Assembly (NCBI RefSeq): GCF_040807025.1
Contig: NC_090953.1
Coordinates: 681,501-745,500 of the forward strand
DNA: 64,000 nt
Source: Struthio camelus
Taxonomy: Eukaryota > Chordata > Aves > Struthioniformes > Struthionidae
Reading direction: 5' to 3'
Shown here: one piece after another, positions 47,450-60,000 of the stretch
How positions within the stretch are numbered: the stretch's first letter is position 1
Layout of the letters: each line of letters opens with the position of its first letter
The notes under the pieces: generated by a model
Told to the model about the DNA's origin: nothing
What the model saw: the letters and a program-made list of their open reading frames with translations, nothing else
The model's database searches: none
Made by a program: the position numbers and the translations under genes

Positions 47450-48180
47450 GGCCCGACTCTGCTGCGGGCCCTGGGCCGTGCCGGGGGTGTCCAGCCCCTC
47501 GGGCCCCACTGCCGCGGCTCGGGGAGCCCCGGGACCCGCTCCGTGGGCACTGGGAGAGGCGGCGGGGACAGCGCCGAGGGTCCCGCTCCCGGGGGCTCCG
47601 CGGCGGCGCGGGGCCGCCCCGTCCCTGTCCGAGGTCCTGATGCCGGGGACCCGGCTCTCGCCCGTCCCGCTGCCCGGTACCAGTGCGCGGTGCCCCTGCT
47701 CAGCTCCCGGTGCCGGTACCAGTGCGCGGTGCCCCTGCTCAGCTCCCGGTGCCGGTACCAGTGCGCGGTCCGCGGCGCCCAGCTCCCCGCGCCCCTGCCC
47801 AGTTGCCGGTGCTGATACCCGGTGCGGTGCGCGGCGCCCAGTTCCCGGTACCGGTGAGCGGTGCCCAGCTCCCCGTGCCCCTGCCCAGTTTCCGGTGCCG
47901 GTACCTGGTGCGGTGCGCGGCGCTGAGCTCCCGGTGCCGGTACGCGGGGCCGTGCACGGTGCCCAGCTCCCCGCGCCTCTGCCGAGTTCCCGGTGCCGGT
48001 GCGCGGAGCCGGGCGGCCCCGCGCCGTCCCTCTGCGCGCTCCGGGCGGCTGCGTCACCCGCCGCCGCCGCTGCCCGGTTCTGCCGGTGCTCCCGGCGCTG
48101 CCCGGCCCGCGGCCGTGGCTGCGCGGGGGGCGGCGCGTCCGCCCCCGAGTGGGTGCGGGGTGCGCCGGGGCGGGGGTGTC
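47450..48180. promoter_or_regulatory. CpG island, candidate ANKRD34C promoter
   Basis: Dense CpG over about 700 bp, 2.4-3.1 kb upstream of the ANKRD34C coding exon. This is the nearest CpG island, so it may hold the non-coding first exon. Part of it is tandemly repeated. Confidence 0.35.
47676..47960. repeat. Minisatellite, 39-bp unit, within CpG island
   Basis: ggtaccagtgcgcgg starts units at 47676, 47715 and 47754 (39 bp each). Longer and more diverged units carrying gcccagctccc and ggtaccggt follow. The copies are CpG-rich. Confidence 0.9.
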
Positions 48181-48181
48181 C

Positions 48182-48838
48182 GGGGCCGGGGAGGCGCGTG
48201 TGCACGCGGGGGTGCGTCTGTGTCCGTGCCCGTGAGTGTGCGGGGATGCGCGAGCGTGGGAGTGTGTGCAAGGGTGTGTGTGCGTGTGTCCCTGTCCATG
48301 TGTGCGGGGGCTGCGTGTGCCGGGTGTGTGTCTGCATCGGTGTCCGTCTGTGTGCGGAGCTGTGTGAGTACGGGGGTGTTTGTGTGCAGGTGCCAGGTGC
48401 AGTGGCGTGTGTCTGTGTGTGCATGTGGGGTGTGTGTGTCTGCGCTCACGTGCAGGGTTTGGCCTTGTGGTGGTATCTGTGTCTGTGGGTGTGCAGGAGC
48501 TGCGTGTCTCTGTCCATGTGCATCAATGTGTGCGTGTCTGTCACTCTGTGGAGCTGCATTTCTGTGCTTGAGTGTGGGTCTGTCTGCTCGTGTGTCGTCT
48601 GTGTGGCTATGTGCAGGGATGTGTAACCGAGCATCTGTGCACGGGGGGCGGGGGGAGGGTTCACGTGTCCACATGTGGATGTGTCAGTATGCCCATGTGC
48701 ACGGAGCAGTGTGTGCACACATGTACCCTGGTGGCTGTGAGTGCCCATGTGCTCGTGGATGTGTGTTGGTACGAGTGTGTTGCGTGTGCACACTCGTGCA
48801 TGCCAAGGTGGTCCTGTGCTGAGCATGTGTTACTGTGC
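48182..48838. repeat. TG-rich low-complexity tract
   Basis: About 650 bp of imperfect (TG)n, tgtgcatg and gtgtctgtg DNA on the plus strand. Alternating purine-pyrimidine DNA of this kind can adopt Z-form. It continues on the far side of the CR1 fragment. Confidence 0.85.
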
Positions 48839-48842
48839 CCAT

Positions 48843-49036
48843 GTACCACCATGAAGACAGTCCAGCATGGAACAGGCTGCCCAGAGAGGCTGTGCCATCT
48901 CCCTCCTTGGAGGGTTTCAAGACCCCACTGGAGGCAGCCCGGAGCAACCTGGTGTTGACCCCCCCCCCCCCGCCCCCAGCTGGACTGGAGACCTCCCAAG
49001 GTCCCTTCCAGCATTAATTGTCCTGTGATCCCATGG
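48843..49036 (+). mobile_element. CR1 LINE, 3'-end fragment
   Basis: The segment carries the CR1 3'-tail features: gaacaggctgcccagagagg, then ccttggagggtttcaagacc, then ggtcccttccagcatt, ending in a degenerate copy of the ATTCTATGATTCT-type terminal repeat (attgtcctgtgatccc). It is 5'-truncated to about 190 bp, as most CR1 copies are, and contains a C run at 48960-48972. Divergence from the typical tail suggests an old insertion. Confidence 0.85.
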
Positions 49037-49650
49037 CCCAAGTGTATGTGCATGGGGGATACCCATACGCTCTGTGTGTGGGGTCAGAGGACCTGTGTGG
49101 CAGACATGTGAGGTCATCGTGGAAGCAGCCAGCACTGAGGGTGCGATGTGTGTAATGTGGGTCCTCATGTGCTGTGTGCGAGGGTGTCAGTGGGGGTGTG
49201 CGAGGTGCGTGAGTGGGGGCACCTGTGTGCCAGGCAGGTGTGGAGGTGCCAGGTGTGTGTGCACGAGGCTCCCCAGGCAGGTGGGGAGCCACGCCAGTGT
49301 GCTCTGTGTGCGCGAGCGATGTGCGTGCATGGCGTAGCTGTGCGTGAGGGTGTGCGAGTACCTGTGCACACGTGTATGTGTTGGTGCCCACTTGTGCCAA
49401 GTGCAACCCTACGTGGCGAGGCCAGTTTGGCTGAGGGCTGTTGCACTTGTGGGGTGGGAGGGTGTGGGGCTATGGCACTGGGGGGTGCATGCTGTGAGCG
49501 GGTGTTTCTGGCTGAGAGGGAGGCCACGAGGAGTGTGCGGGTGTGCGTGCTGCCTGCAAGCACAGGTCTGTGTGTACCTGAGCATGTCCATGTAGCCGTG
49601 AGTGGGTGTCCACGTCAGAGGTGGCTGGAGGTATGGGAAGCCATGAGGAG
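49037..49650. repeat. TG-rich low-complexity tract (second part)
   Basis: Continuation of the TG-rich tract after the CR1 fragment, with gtgtgcgag, gtgcgtg and similar phrases. It contains a 31-bp exact copy of ANKRD34C coding sequence at 49118-49148, listed separately. Confidence 0.8.
49113..49148. other. Short duplicated patch of ANKRD34C coding sequence
   Basis: Positions 49118-49148 are identical over 31 nt to 44300-44330 inside the ANKRD34C coding exon (the [10 protein letters not shown] region), in the same strand orientation. The five bases before it (gtcat) also match if seven bases are skipped. The flanks do not match. Confidence 0.85.
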
Positions 49651-50640
49651 GTGTGCAAGGAGGTGGTGATTTTGTGAGGGAGAGTGGCAGTAAAGGAGTG
49701 TGTGCGTGCAATTGTAGAAATGCCTCTCCTGCCTCCAGAAAGGAGGTTCTGGCCAGTGCACAGGCACCTCCACAGCTGTGCACCAGCGTGGATGCTTCCC
49801 CCACACCAGCAAGATGGTGCCAACCCCACAGAGGCCATGCACGTGGGAGAGGGAGCCCAGGCTGCCCTGGCAGCTCCCCACCACCAGCACGGGCAGGTGA
49901 GGCTGAGGAGGGGTGAAAGGGGTCTGGAGACCTCCAGACAGCTAGATGGGTGCTTGGAGCAGTGTGGGTGCTGCACGTAGGGTCTCTTTGTGAAGCCGTT
50001 TGCCACTTCTGTGGGTACCTGCAAGTCTTTCTGCTTCCTCTGTAGAAAACATGTGGGTGAGTTTAAAGCTACTCTTGGATTTCTTCCTGAGCGGGTCACA
50101 GATCTCTGCAGGGTTAAAAGGCAAACCAATGACTCGGGAGTCTGTCCTGGAGGCTGGGGCTGCTGGAGAGGTGGGCAGGAGAAGGGCTCTATGCTACAGC
50201 CATGAAATCCTACATTCATGGCACCAGACAGTCCTGCACCCAGGAGCAGCGGTCCACAAACAGGGTCCATGAAACCCTTCCTGGCCTCTGCTCTGATGCC
50301 GCTGCCTGGGAAGAGGGAACCTCTGCTGCCTGGGCACAGGCGCTTGGGTGAGCCTTCTCCAGGAGGAGCTGGGTCAGGTCTCTGACCAGGATCATCTGGG
50401 GCTGCTGTGTATCTGTTGGGAATTGCTGCTTTCTATGGCAGAAAGCTCCCCTTAATGTCTCCTGAGAAGATATTGAGAATATGGACCTTCTGCTGTCACT
50501 GGAGGGGACCTCTGGTCCCCGAATCTCTCATCCAGGCAGAGAACTGCTTTCCTGCAGACCCCAGACCATTTAGTCCATGGCTGCTGAGAAGACTGGCTCT
50601 CTAGGAGTAGTCCCAGCACAAACAGGTAATTGGCTAGAGG
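49651..50640. other. Unassigned non-coding stretch
   Basis: Mixed-composition DNA with no recognisable gene, RNA or repeat. Confidence 0.4.
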
Positions 50641-51060
50641 ATGGGGAAATGTTTGTAAACGCACAATAAACAAAGTAATGCATGGCTTTGAAATTTAGCA
50701 CGTGACTACTGCTGCCTGTAACGGTATTCATCATAGCGCTCTGCCTTAGATTAGATTAATATTAGGGGAAATTTCTCCTATGATTACTAAAGTATAATCT
50801 CAGATTGCAACTTTCTTTGGTAAAAGATGATAGTAGCAATACTAATCAGAGCTGGCAGAAAGATGAAGTAGGTCTTATCTCAGCAAGCATCTAGGAAAAC
50901 CTTATGGCAGTTTCCATGTTAACTCAAGTAAAGCAAAGATGCATCAGTAACATGCTAAATTGGCCATACCAGCTCTGCGAATGTGTGCGTTTGTCTGTTT
51001 GTTTTCTCGGAGGCATGCACACACACCAGTGTGTTTGTGGAAGAGCTCCACACTTGAAAC
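50640..51060. other. AT-rich island, candidate non-coding regulatory element
   Basis: An AT-rich stretch in otherwise GC-rich DNA, with many homeodomain- and POU-type cores (agattagattaatatt, catgctaaatt). No ORF of note. Conservation cannot be judged here. Confidence 0.25.
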
Positions 51061-54000
51061 AAATCTAAAATCGCAGAAGCTGCCTTGGCAGGATAAGAGC
51101 AGACTCCCCACCAAGCGTGTGGGTTTGTGCTCCCCTCTGCTCACAATGTCGGCGTCAGAAAGCCGTTGCGCATCCCAGCATGAAGCAGGTATTCTTGTAC
51201 CGGCCCAAGAAAAGAAATTCACACGTTACCAAATTCCAAAAAGGGAGCAAGCAGTGGAGAAGAGAATAAAGGTCGTCTGACAGCAGAGGCGGCAGCGTGG
51301 ACGGCTGCGCGAGGGCTGGGTGACGGGCCGGCCCGCGCTCGGACGGCCACGCACCTGGGGAGACTTGTTCCTGTTCGTAGTTACATTGGGGCAAGGAGTT
51401 GGTGCTCCTGCCTCGCAGCATTATTTCTGGTTTCTTACTAAACGTACTTTGGCAATGTGCAATTATGTAAGTGCTTGACACTTTGCAATTTAAGAAGTAT
51501 CAAGAAAGTCTCTCTGCTCTCTCTTGCCTTTGACCTAACTGCAAGTCTAAAGGCATCGAGGAACAAAAACTACAACTTCGCCAGAGCTTGGAAATAACCC
51601 AGCGCAGATGAAAACCAGCCCCAGAGTACGTGGCCGCGCGCGGGGGCCTGGGCTGGGGACGGTGCGTGGGCGCGGGGTGGGAGCGCCCTGGAGGCGGGCG
51701 GTGGGGAGCATCACCCGCCGTTGCATCGAGAGGGTCGGCAGAGCCCTCTCCGAGCGAGGCGGCTGCCACCTTTCCAGCACGTAGCGCGAGCGGCTGCAGG
51801 GGCAGAGACGGCCGCGGCTGTAATCGCCTCCCCTCGGCGGAGGGCTGCCGAGACGCCGTTGAGTCACACGCAGGCGCTCGCCAGGCTCTAATTATTCCTC
51901 CTAGTAGCCGTTCTCTCAATTAGGAGACGGTGGAAGCAGCAAGTGATGAGTAACGAGCAAACCCCCACGCTGCGAAGGACCTTTTCTGTTTTGCGCTTTG
52001 CAACTCTCAAGCTAACCAGCCGCTCGTCGGTGAGAAACCCGCCTTGGCCGGCCGCGGCTCTGGGTGCTCTTGGCTGGGGCGCGTGGCCAGGCTGCAATCC
52101 CTGTGCCGAGAAGCGCCTGAGTTACCGGTGCTGCTGGGGTGGCCGCGGCCCGGCTGGAGAGCAGCAGCTGCTTTTCATCGCAGGGCTTCAGACCCCCGAG
52201 TTTGCTTTCCATCTCCACCGGTCCAAACTCGTGAGCTTTCAGACGTCCGCAGCGAGAGATGCGGCAGCTCTACTCCCAGCAGGGAGGGACCGTCGGGGCC
52301 GGGCAGGACGTGGCTCTCGCCGGTGGCCCTCGCGCTGCCTCGGGACGGCTCTGCCGGGGCTGCTCGTCCAGGCCGCGCTGCTGGGATCACAGCCCGGACG
52401 CTGCGGAAGGGACCGACTGCTCGTGTGGCCCCCTCTGCTCCTACACAAAGCCTTTCTGTATTTGCCTCCTGCTTCCTGTTTTGTTGAATAATTCATAATG
52501 AGTGATTAACTGGAGATGTGTCCTGCCCCCCCCTTCCCTATTCACACGTTATCTAGTCACAGGTTTCTTTTTTTTTTTTTTTTTTGGAGCTATTAGTTAT
52601 TCATAACGATTTGCTGAGTAATGTCTGCACTGCTCCTTGGGCTGCAGTTTACTCATTAATGAACAACCGTGGGATTTGGGAGAAAGGAGGCACAGCGAGC
52701 TCTCGGGAGCCCCGGCAGCCTCGGGCCCAGTTTCTTCTCCTTGGCTGGACAAACCTGACTCTTGGCATTGCACATCCAGTGCCTGTTCTCCAGGCTCTGA
52801 ACTGGGATGAGAATATGGGATGAGATGCACCTAAAATGGGAGGTTTTAGTTAAATGGGGGATTTTGGTTGCATGTTCCTGTTCCTGCCTCAGTTTGTTAG
52901 GGGCAGTGATCAGGATGGGGGCTTGGATGAGCTGAAGTGGCATGCAGAGATGGCTGGGACGCGCTCTCTGCGCTGTCTCGGCTCCCTTTTCACCCTCTGT
53001 CCTTCTGGACTGCCTATTTCTAAGTGACCTTTGCGGTGGGGTCAGCAGCAGTGTAGCTCATTCTTCCTTCTCTGTTAGCGCGCACCCAAGCAGCGCTGTC
53101 TGACATCTCCAGAAATGATTCGAGGGGCGGATGCAGGAGGCCGAGAGGCTGGGGCTGACCTGGAGGGCAGCAGCCTTCGGGAGTGCGTTTATCGCTCCTA
53201 TAACCCAGGGCAAAGGGGCTGCAGGTGGTGCGTTTCTCGGCAGGACCGCGTAAGGGAGAGCTGCGGGCGCAGGAGAAGCCCGTTTTGAACTTTAGAGCCC
53301 TTCGTTAGAACTCAGAAACACCGTTACAGCAGGGAAACGCCAGCGGGCTGGTGGCGTCCCGGGCGCGCCCCGGCTCCGTGGGGTGGGATGACCTCCTGGA
53401 CGCGGCTGCTGCTCGGCACGAGGGGCTTGAGCCACGGCGTGCGCGTGTCTCGCTGCCCCGGGAGGGACGTGCATCCTGGGGCAGGCGTAGCCGTGGAGGA
53501 CGCTGCCTTGGGCACGCGAAGCGTCGGGGGATGCCCCTGGGCAGGGAATTGCCCATCCGCTGCAGGCTGGGCCTGGGGATTTGCCCCGGCTCCATCCTGG
53601 CTCGCACGGGGCCAACGCGTCCGCTGCCTCCCAGGCCCGGGCTGGCGGTGCTGGGAGCTTCATCCTCCTGAGCATCCGCGCGGTCCCCCGGGGACGCCAT
53701 GGCAATGGCGCCGGCAAAGACGGCGGCTCCGGGGGCTGCGTGGAGCAGGGAGCTGAGCGGGGAAGCGCTGGGGTGGGATGTGGGGCCGCCCCAGGCCGGC
53801 TCGGGGTGGGAGGGAGCGTGCTACCGGGCTGCTGCTGGGGCAGGGTGCCTCGGGCCTCCTGAGCCGGCGGCTGCTGCCCGCCTCGGCCGAGGAACCGAGG
53901 GTGCTTGTGCCCCGCTGCGATGTCCTCGCCTCGCAGGACGTTCAGCAGAATTCCGGGCTGGGATGGTGGAGGAGAAGCAAAAACATCAGGGAAAGAGGAG

Positions 54001-55600
54001 ATCAACGGAAAGGGAGGAGTGTGATGTTGTAGCTGGCAGCCTTGGGGCCCTCTCGGACGCAGGAGGCTGAGCAGGACTTGCACGGCACGGACTTGCTCTG
54101 TGAGGCGTGTGCTGGCCCCTTTCCCCCGGGCAAATTAAATAAACGTAGGGCTTTCCATCACAGTCATTTTCACCTGCTCCTTCAGCTCCAGGCTGCAGCT
54201 CTGCTGCAAACTGGCCAGTGGGGAGGGAAAGTGATGGTGAGACAAAGGCAACCGGCAGCTTTCTAGTGAAGGCAGATGAAAAGGCAAAGCCCAGCAGGGT
54301 CCTCACCCCAGAGCTCTCCTGCTGCTTTGGCTGCGCATGGTAAAGCTCAGCAATCACAGACAACTGCTGCCGGGCTGTCGCGAACAGCGGCTGAAACTCC
54401 ACTTTGGTGAGCGGCTGCGTTGATTCCTGCCGGTCACCCCGAGCGAGGAGAGCCAGGCTGGGCCGTCTGTGCTTCTCGCTCGCTGGCGCCTCTGGATCAT
54501 GTCGGCACAGGGCTCCGCAGCCCTTTTCGGCACCGCTCCCTCGAGCGCCTGAGCCTCGTGACGCTGCGGGAGCCCTGGCTCCGTGTCCCTGGCACCGAGA
54601 TGCTCGGGGCACGCAAGCGTTTGAAGGATCACAGGAGCTCCCTGTTTTCCTCCTAAGCTTGGCAGACCTGCTGCATCCGCTTTGGCCACGGAGCACTGGC
54701 CCGCTTTCGGAGGTCAGGGCCGGGCGGCATCCCCGCTCCCTGAGCGGGCCGGGCTGCCTCCCGGGCTGCCCCGTCTCCGCGTCGCCTCCCCCGCGGGACC
54801 TCACGCTCGGGGCTGAGAACCGCAGGCGGGAGGTGCCTGCGAAGCCCTGGCCCCGTGGGCCACCCCACGCGGTGCTCCCGGCGGAGCGGCCCTTTGCTGC
54901 AGTCCCGTGGGGAGAGGGTGCCCTTGGGGCAGGTGCTGAGTGCGGGGCGCCCGCCCGGCGCTGCTGCTGCGGTGAATAAAGCAGCAGGACTTGCGCTCTC
55001 TGCCTGAAACCAGGCTGCTGGCAGAGGGCTCCGTGCCCGGCCGCGCAGCGGGGCAGAGCAGGGGTGGCGAGCGCGCCGTCAGGCCGCCCAGCGCCCTCAC
55101 CGCCAGCAAGCAGGGGGCCCGCGCTCGTGGGTTTGTTGCAACTTTTGGAAGTTATAATTAGGAGCTGGCCCAGCCCAGAGGAGGAGGGAGCTGCTTCCAG
55201 CAGCGTTTTGGGATCATAATGGGACTTCCTGGTTTGTGTGCGACGGGCCTGTGGTCTCCAGCGGTATGCAAGCAGGGGCTGTGACGGTGCTTCAGGAGGC
55301 TGCGAACGCAGGAGCGGGGACAGCCTGCCTTGGGTAGTCTCAGCCCCACGCACCTCTACAGCTCCAGGAGGAGCTGCAGAAACGCAGCCCATGGCTTGGG
55401 GGAGCCCGGTCGGGCTCCTGGGCACGAGATTTCTCCCGAGGTGGCGGCTTCCCAGCCCTGGGAGGCAGAGGCAGCTCCTGCAGCCGGGGGCAGACGCAGG
55501 TACGGCGCAAGCACAGCCTTGCCTCCCCTAGCCGGGCGAGCTAAATAAGGGCCGTCTCCCTGGGGACCGCATCCCGCCGTCGCTGGTGCTATTTTGGGTG
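51061..55600. other. Unassigned non-coding region
   Basis: Alternating CpG-rich and AT-rich segments. AT-rich patches with TAAT cores lie at about 51885-51930 and 52480-52660, the latter beside a T run at 52568-52585. No exon was recognised. The long minus-strand frame at 53986-55425 matches nothing and looks like a shadow. Confidence 0.35.
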
Positions 55601-58600
55601 CTCTCGCAGAACAGCTGGTGATCATCTCTTACATTGCACTGCTCTGCTCCGTGCAGCTATTTCTGCCAGCTCATCCACGCACAGCATCTTTTTATAAACA
55701 CAATTATCCTGCAGGAATAAATACCGGTGACGGAGGGAGCGTTCGAGGCTGGCGTTTCGGGGGAGCCCACCAGCTCCGCCGCCGCCCCTGCTCTCCGCCT
55801 GCGCGGCCCACGGCGCTGCGGCTGCTCTCGGTCCTTCCCGCTCAGCAGCCTGGGCAGGCCTGGCCCGTCGGCCCGGACCCCTAGGGCCCCCCCGGGCGCA
55901 CGGCCGTGGGCCCAGGTGCCCTGCGAGGGCTGCGTGCTCGCGTTCGGCCCCGGCTGTGCTCCTCGCCGAGGTTTTCACCAGTGAGGGGACCAGCAGGTCT
56001 CCCAGCATCCCAACCTTTCCCTCTCAGACTTGAGCAGGGCCAAAACAGGGGGCAGATTTGCATCTGCTCTGACTCTGACCCTAATTTCTCCTGCCGGAAA
56101 AATTAAGGAAGCAAAGTACCAGCTTCCCGTGGTGCAATGGAGATTAATTAACTAATATGCATGAAGGCCTTTGCAAGTGACAGCCCTGCCACTGACATCC
56201 TGTGTGGCCATGAAGCGCTGCATGCGCGCCGCGTGCAGCCGGCTCCGCTTGCCCTCCCGTGTGCCAGCTCGGGCTGGAGAGCGGCTGGCCGCAGGGCAGG
56301 GCGAGCGAGGCTCTGCCTATGCAGCATGGTTTCAGCCAGTGTTTCAAGATGCGCTTCTCAGCGCTGCTGCGTCTGCGGCGCCCGCTCTCGCCCCATCTGT
56401 AACGGCGCGCTCGGTGCAGGCTGCTCTCCGGAGAGACCCGGCCCGGGGGTGGCTGCGTCTCCCTGCACCGGGGACCAGCCGCGCGCGGAGGAGCTGCAGG
56501 TCGTGGCGGTGTCCGCAATGGGGCGCGGGGATGCAGACCCCCCGGCGAGGGGACCTTGCGCGGGAGCTGCTCCGTGCTGCCCAGCCTTGGCGCGGCCATA
56601 ACTGAGCCCTTCTCGCGCCTTTACCGAGACACTGCCCGCTTATTTCCGAGGCTGAACGTTGCAGGCCTTGCACAGCTAGACACAGCTTGGCAGGAGGACG
56701 TATGCGGCTCTGTGAGATGCAGCCTGTGGCAGACAACTGCCACGTTTCCTTTGCAGGCTTTAGGAACAGCCCAGAGCACAGCCGGGTGGAAAGGGGCCAA
56801 GCGCCTGCACGCTCCCCGGCGCGCTCGCTCCCCGCGCAGAGCGGCCGCACTGCTGCTCTTGCAGGTCTGCACCCCGCGGCCTCTCCTGCCCAGGGAAGGG
56901 TAAAGCCGCCAGCGGCTGCTTCGGGGCATCTCGGCCCCAACTACAAGCCGAGAGATCCTGCTGTGGCTGGGAGGTGCGGGGAGAGCCTGAGCCCCGCAGC
57001 TCCTCCCAGGAAGGGGGAAAGAGCAGCAGGGCCGGGGCGACAGGCTCCGGCTCTGCCGAGGCTGCTCTGGATGCTGCTGGCCTCCTCGGTCCACGTGCAT
57101 CCCTCACTGTCCCCCCTGGGTCTCTCTGGGCCAGGCTGGCCCACAGGGCGCTGCAGCGGGCTCTGCCGAAGCTCAGGGCTCCCAAAATGCCCCCCCCAGC
57201 ACCCCGCGAGCTCTCCGAGGCGGGAGGCAGCCGGTGATACAGCACTTCCGAAAGCGGCTGCATCACCGCCAGTGGGTCTGACGTTTCTATAGCAACCGCT
57301 GGGTAAAAATAGTTTAGGAGCGCGTGGGGAGCTGCCGGGCCTTGGCAGGGAGCGCTCGCTGGGCGCCGGGGTCCGCGGGGCAGGAGGATGTGCCCCCTAC
57401 CCAGGCTGCCGGTGCCCCCGGCAGCCCGGAGCCCCGGCTGCCCCGTGCACTGTCCTCGCGCACGTCCCCGCCGGCGCGGGGCTCCCGGTCCCGGCTCGGG
57501 GCAGGGGCAGCAGCCCCCGGGCAGAGGCGTCCCCGCGAGCAGGAGGTGCCCAGCGACGCTGGTGCTCCCCCGCGCGCGCTGAACCAGCCGCTGCCGCGCG
57601 GCTCCGGGTCGGGGTGAGACCGGGCGCTGCTGGGCATCCTCCCCACCCACACTGCGAAATGCCTGCAGGGCTGCTGGAGGGATATCCCATACCCTGGCCT
57701 GTCCCCATGTCGCTCCAGGTGTGCCTAACTACCTGCTGAGTACTCACAATGCATCCCATCTGCTTCAGCTTAGGTTAAATGTCCTCTCCTCCCTCTCCTT
57801 TTCTTCCATGGCTGGTGCTGCTGCCCAGGCTGGAGCCTTTGCCTGCAGTGTGGGCTGGGTGGCCTCTGTCCTCTCTGCGGCTTTCTCCTGTCCTTGTGCT
57901 GCTCAAGCAGTTTTGCATCTGGCTCCAAGACAGCTCTGCTGGCTGCAGCCTCTGCAGGTACGGTGGTGGATGTTTCTGTGTTACAGGGCCTCGTGGGTGA
58001 CTGGACTTACGGGATTTATCGTGTCTGGCTGGCTCTTCCCAGACTATGTGTGCACGTGCAGTCACTCTTGCTCTGTCCAACCTGAACTAAAAAGCACTGT
58101 CCTGGCCCCCATCCCCTGTTAGACTGGCAGGTCTGCTGCCACAGTCGCTTTCTGCCTGCGTTGCTCTTTCAGGTGGCTTTATCTTGCTTTCCTTTTCCCC
58201 GTGTTTGGGGCTGCTCTTGCTCTGCAGGCAGAGGTGCAGCAGCTCTCAGAGCAGCGCGCCCCGGGCCGGGGCCGTCAAACACGTCTCGGGTCGGCGCAAA
58301 GGAGCATTGTCTGTCCAGCCGTGTAGAGCTTAGAGGGTTTCAGAGCTCCAGTGTTGACTGAACACAAAGTCAGCCTAAATCCCACCTCGTGTGTTTTGTT
58401 GACATGCATCTGAAAGAGTCTTGCTGAAGCTGGGGAAAGCTGGCGCAAGGGGTGCGGGGTGCTCTTGGGGCCGGGCTGTGGGGCCTGGGGCAGGCTTTAG
58501 GCTGGAGCTTCACTGAGCGTGAGACGGGACCGCAGGCATCGCTCAGGACATCAACGCCGCCCGGGCTCGCCCCGGGTTTCTGGGGAGGCTGGGATGCTGT

Positions 58601-60000
58601 CCTGAACCGCCAGGGAGTGGTGTAGGGAGGGTGTAACCCTTGGCAGAAATGCCCCAAGCAGCTCCGAGCTTCTTGTGGCAGGCAGGGCCCTCGGAGACGT
58701 TTGCAAACCCCCAAAGCGCGACTGCGACGCGGGGCCTCTCCTCCGCCCCTCGTGCCTGCAGCGGTCCGAGAAAGGCCCACGCGCCCCCGGGACCCCCTGG
58801 CACCAGCTCTCGCCTTTCTGAAAGCTCTTCTCTGCCCTTGAAAAAACACTAGGTGTCCGCAATTTGAGAAAGCTTGAAAATGGGGGGGATCCAGTTTTGA
58901 TCTCATACTTGCCTAAAATTATCCCCGATCTTTGGTTTAAACGAATCAACATTCGGTGCATTTAACGTCGGGGGAAACCTCTGAGGAAAGCTCCCCGGTG
59001 AAGGCGTTCACGCGGCGCAGCAGGCGAAAGAGGACTCGCGTCAGGGAGCGAGAGCCCGCTCCGCTCCCCGGCCGCGGCAGCTCGCGTGCGCTTGCGAGAT
59101 CCCGGCGCTGCCGCGCCAGCCGCGGGCGCTGCCGGGGCCCTCGGGTGCTGCCCGGGCGCTGACGTCCCCGCGGGGGCTCGGCAGCTCACTGAGCCCCCTT
59201 TGCAGCCGGGGTGGGAGCCGACCCGGCCGGCCTGCGGGGAGACGTCGCCGCTCCTCATCGCCCAGCGGCCTCGCAAAGCAGAGGGCCTGTCGTGCTGTGA
59301 TGCTGTTATCTGTGCAAGGAAGCTAATTTTAGGAGGAGCAGTGCTTTACTGACATCCCAGCGGTGTTGCTATGGTAACTCGAGGAAGGGCGGCCGGAGCA
59401 GGAGCGGGGGCCGCGCTGCTTGCCGGGGCTCCCGGCGCTCCCTGGGCCGCTCCCGCGGGAGGACGTGGGTGGCGGGGCGCAGACGTCCCATCGGCTTCCC
59501 AGCTCTTCAGCCACCGTGGGAGCACAGCTTTGCACGGTGGGATTAGCACTTGGCAGACGAATGCAGTGGCCTTCTCTAAGGGATCGCCCAGATTTGCGGG
59601 GTCCTCTGGGGCATCGGTGGCATCCTCCCACAGCGTGTCACGGGGCGGACGTGGCTACTGTGCCCTGACCCCAGCCCGGCTGGGGGTTAACATCTCCTTC
59701 TGCATCACTTTGCTGCAGAGACCTGGACCCTGCGCGGAAATGCAGCTGCAAACCCTTTGCGAATGCTCCTCCGGGGCCCCGGTTGTCTGCCAGCTCCGCC
59801 GAGACAGGGTGATTCTGTTACCGCTTCATTTCCCACCTTGAGAATTGAAGCACAAAGGGTGCCCCGTACCGAGGAGCAGAGAGCCGGCGAGCGTCTCTGC
59901 AGAGCGCCATCGCTTTGCTCTGCTCTGGGGAGCTCAGTGGCCATCTCCTCCTTATCTATATCCAAAGCATGAACAGTGTTCAAAGCCTTCCTGCAAGCAA
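55601..60000. other. Unassigned non-coding region
   Basis: Nothing recognisable as a gene. A notable AT patch at about 56095-56175 includes attaattaactaatatgcat. CpG-rich DNA surrounds it. Confidence 0.35.
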
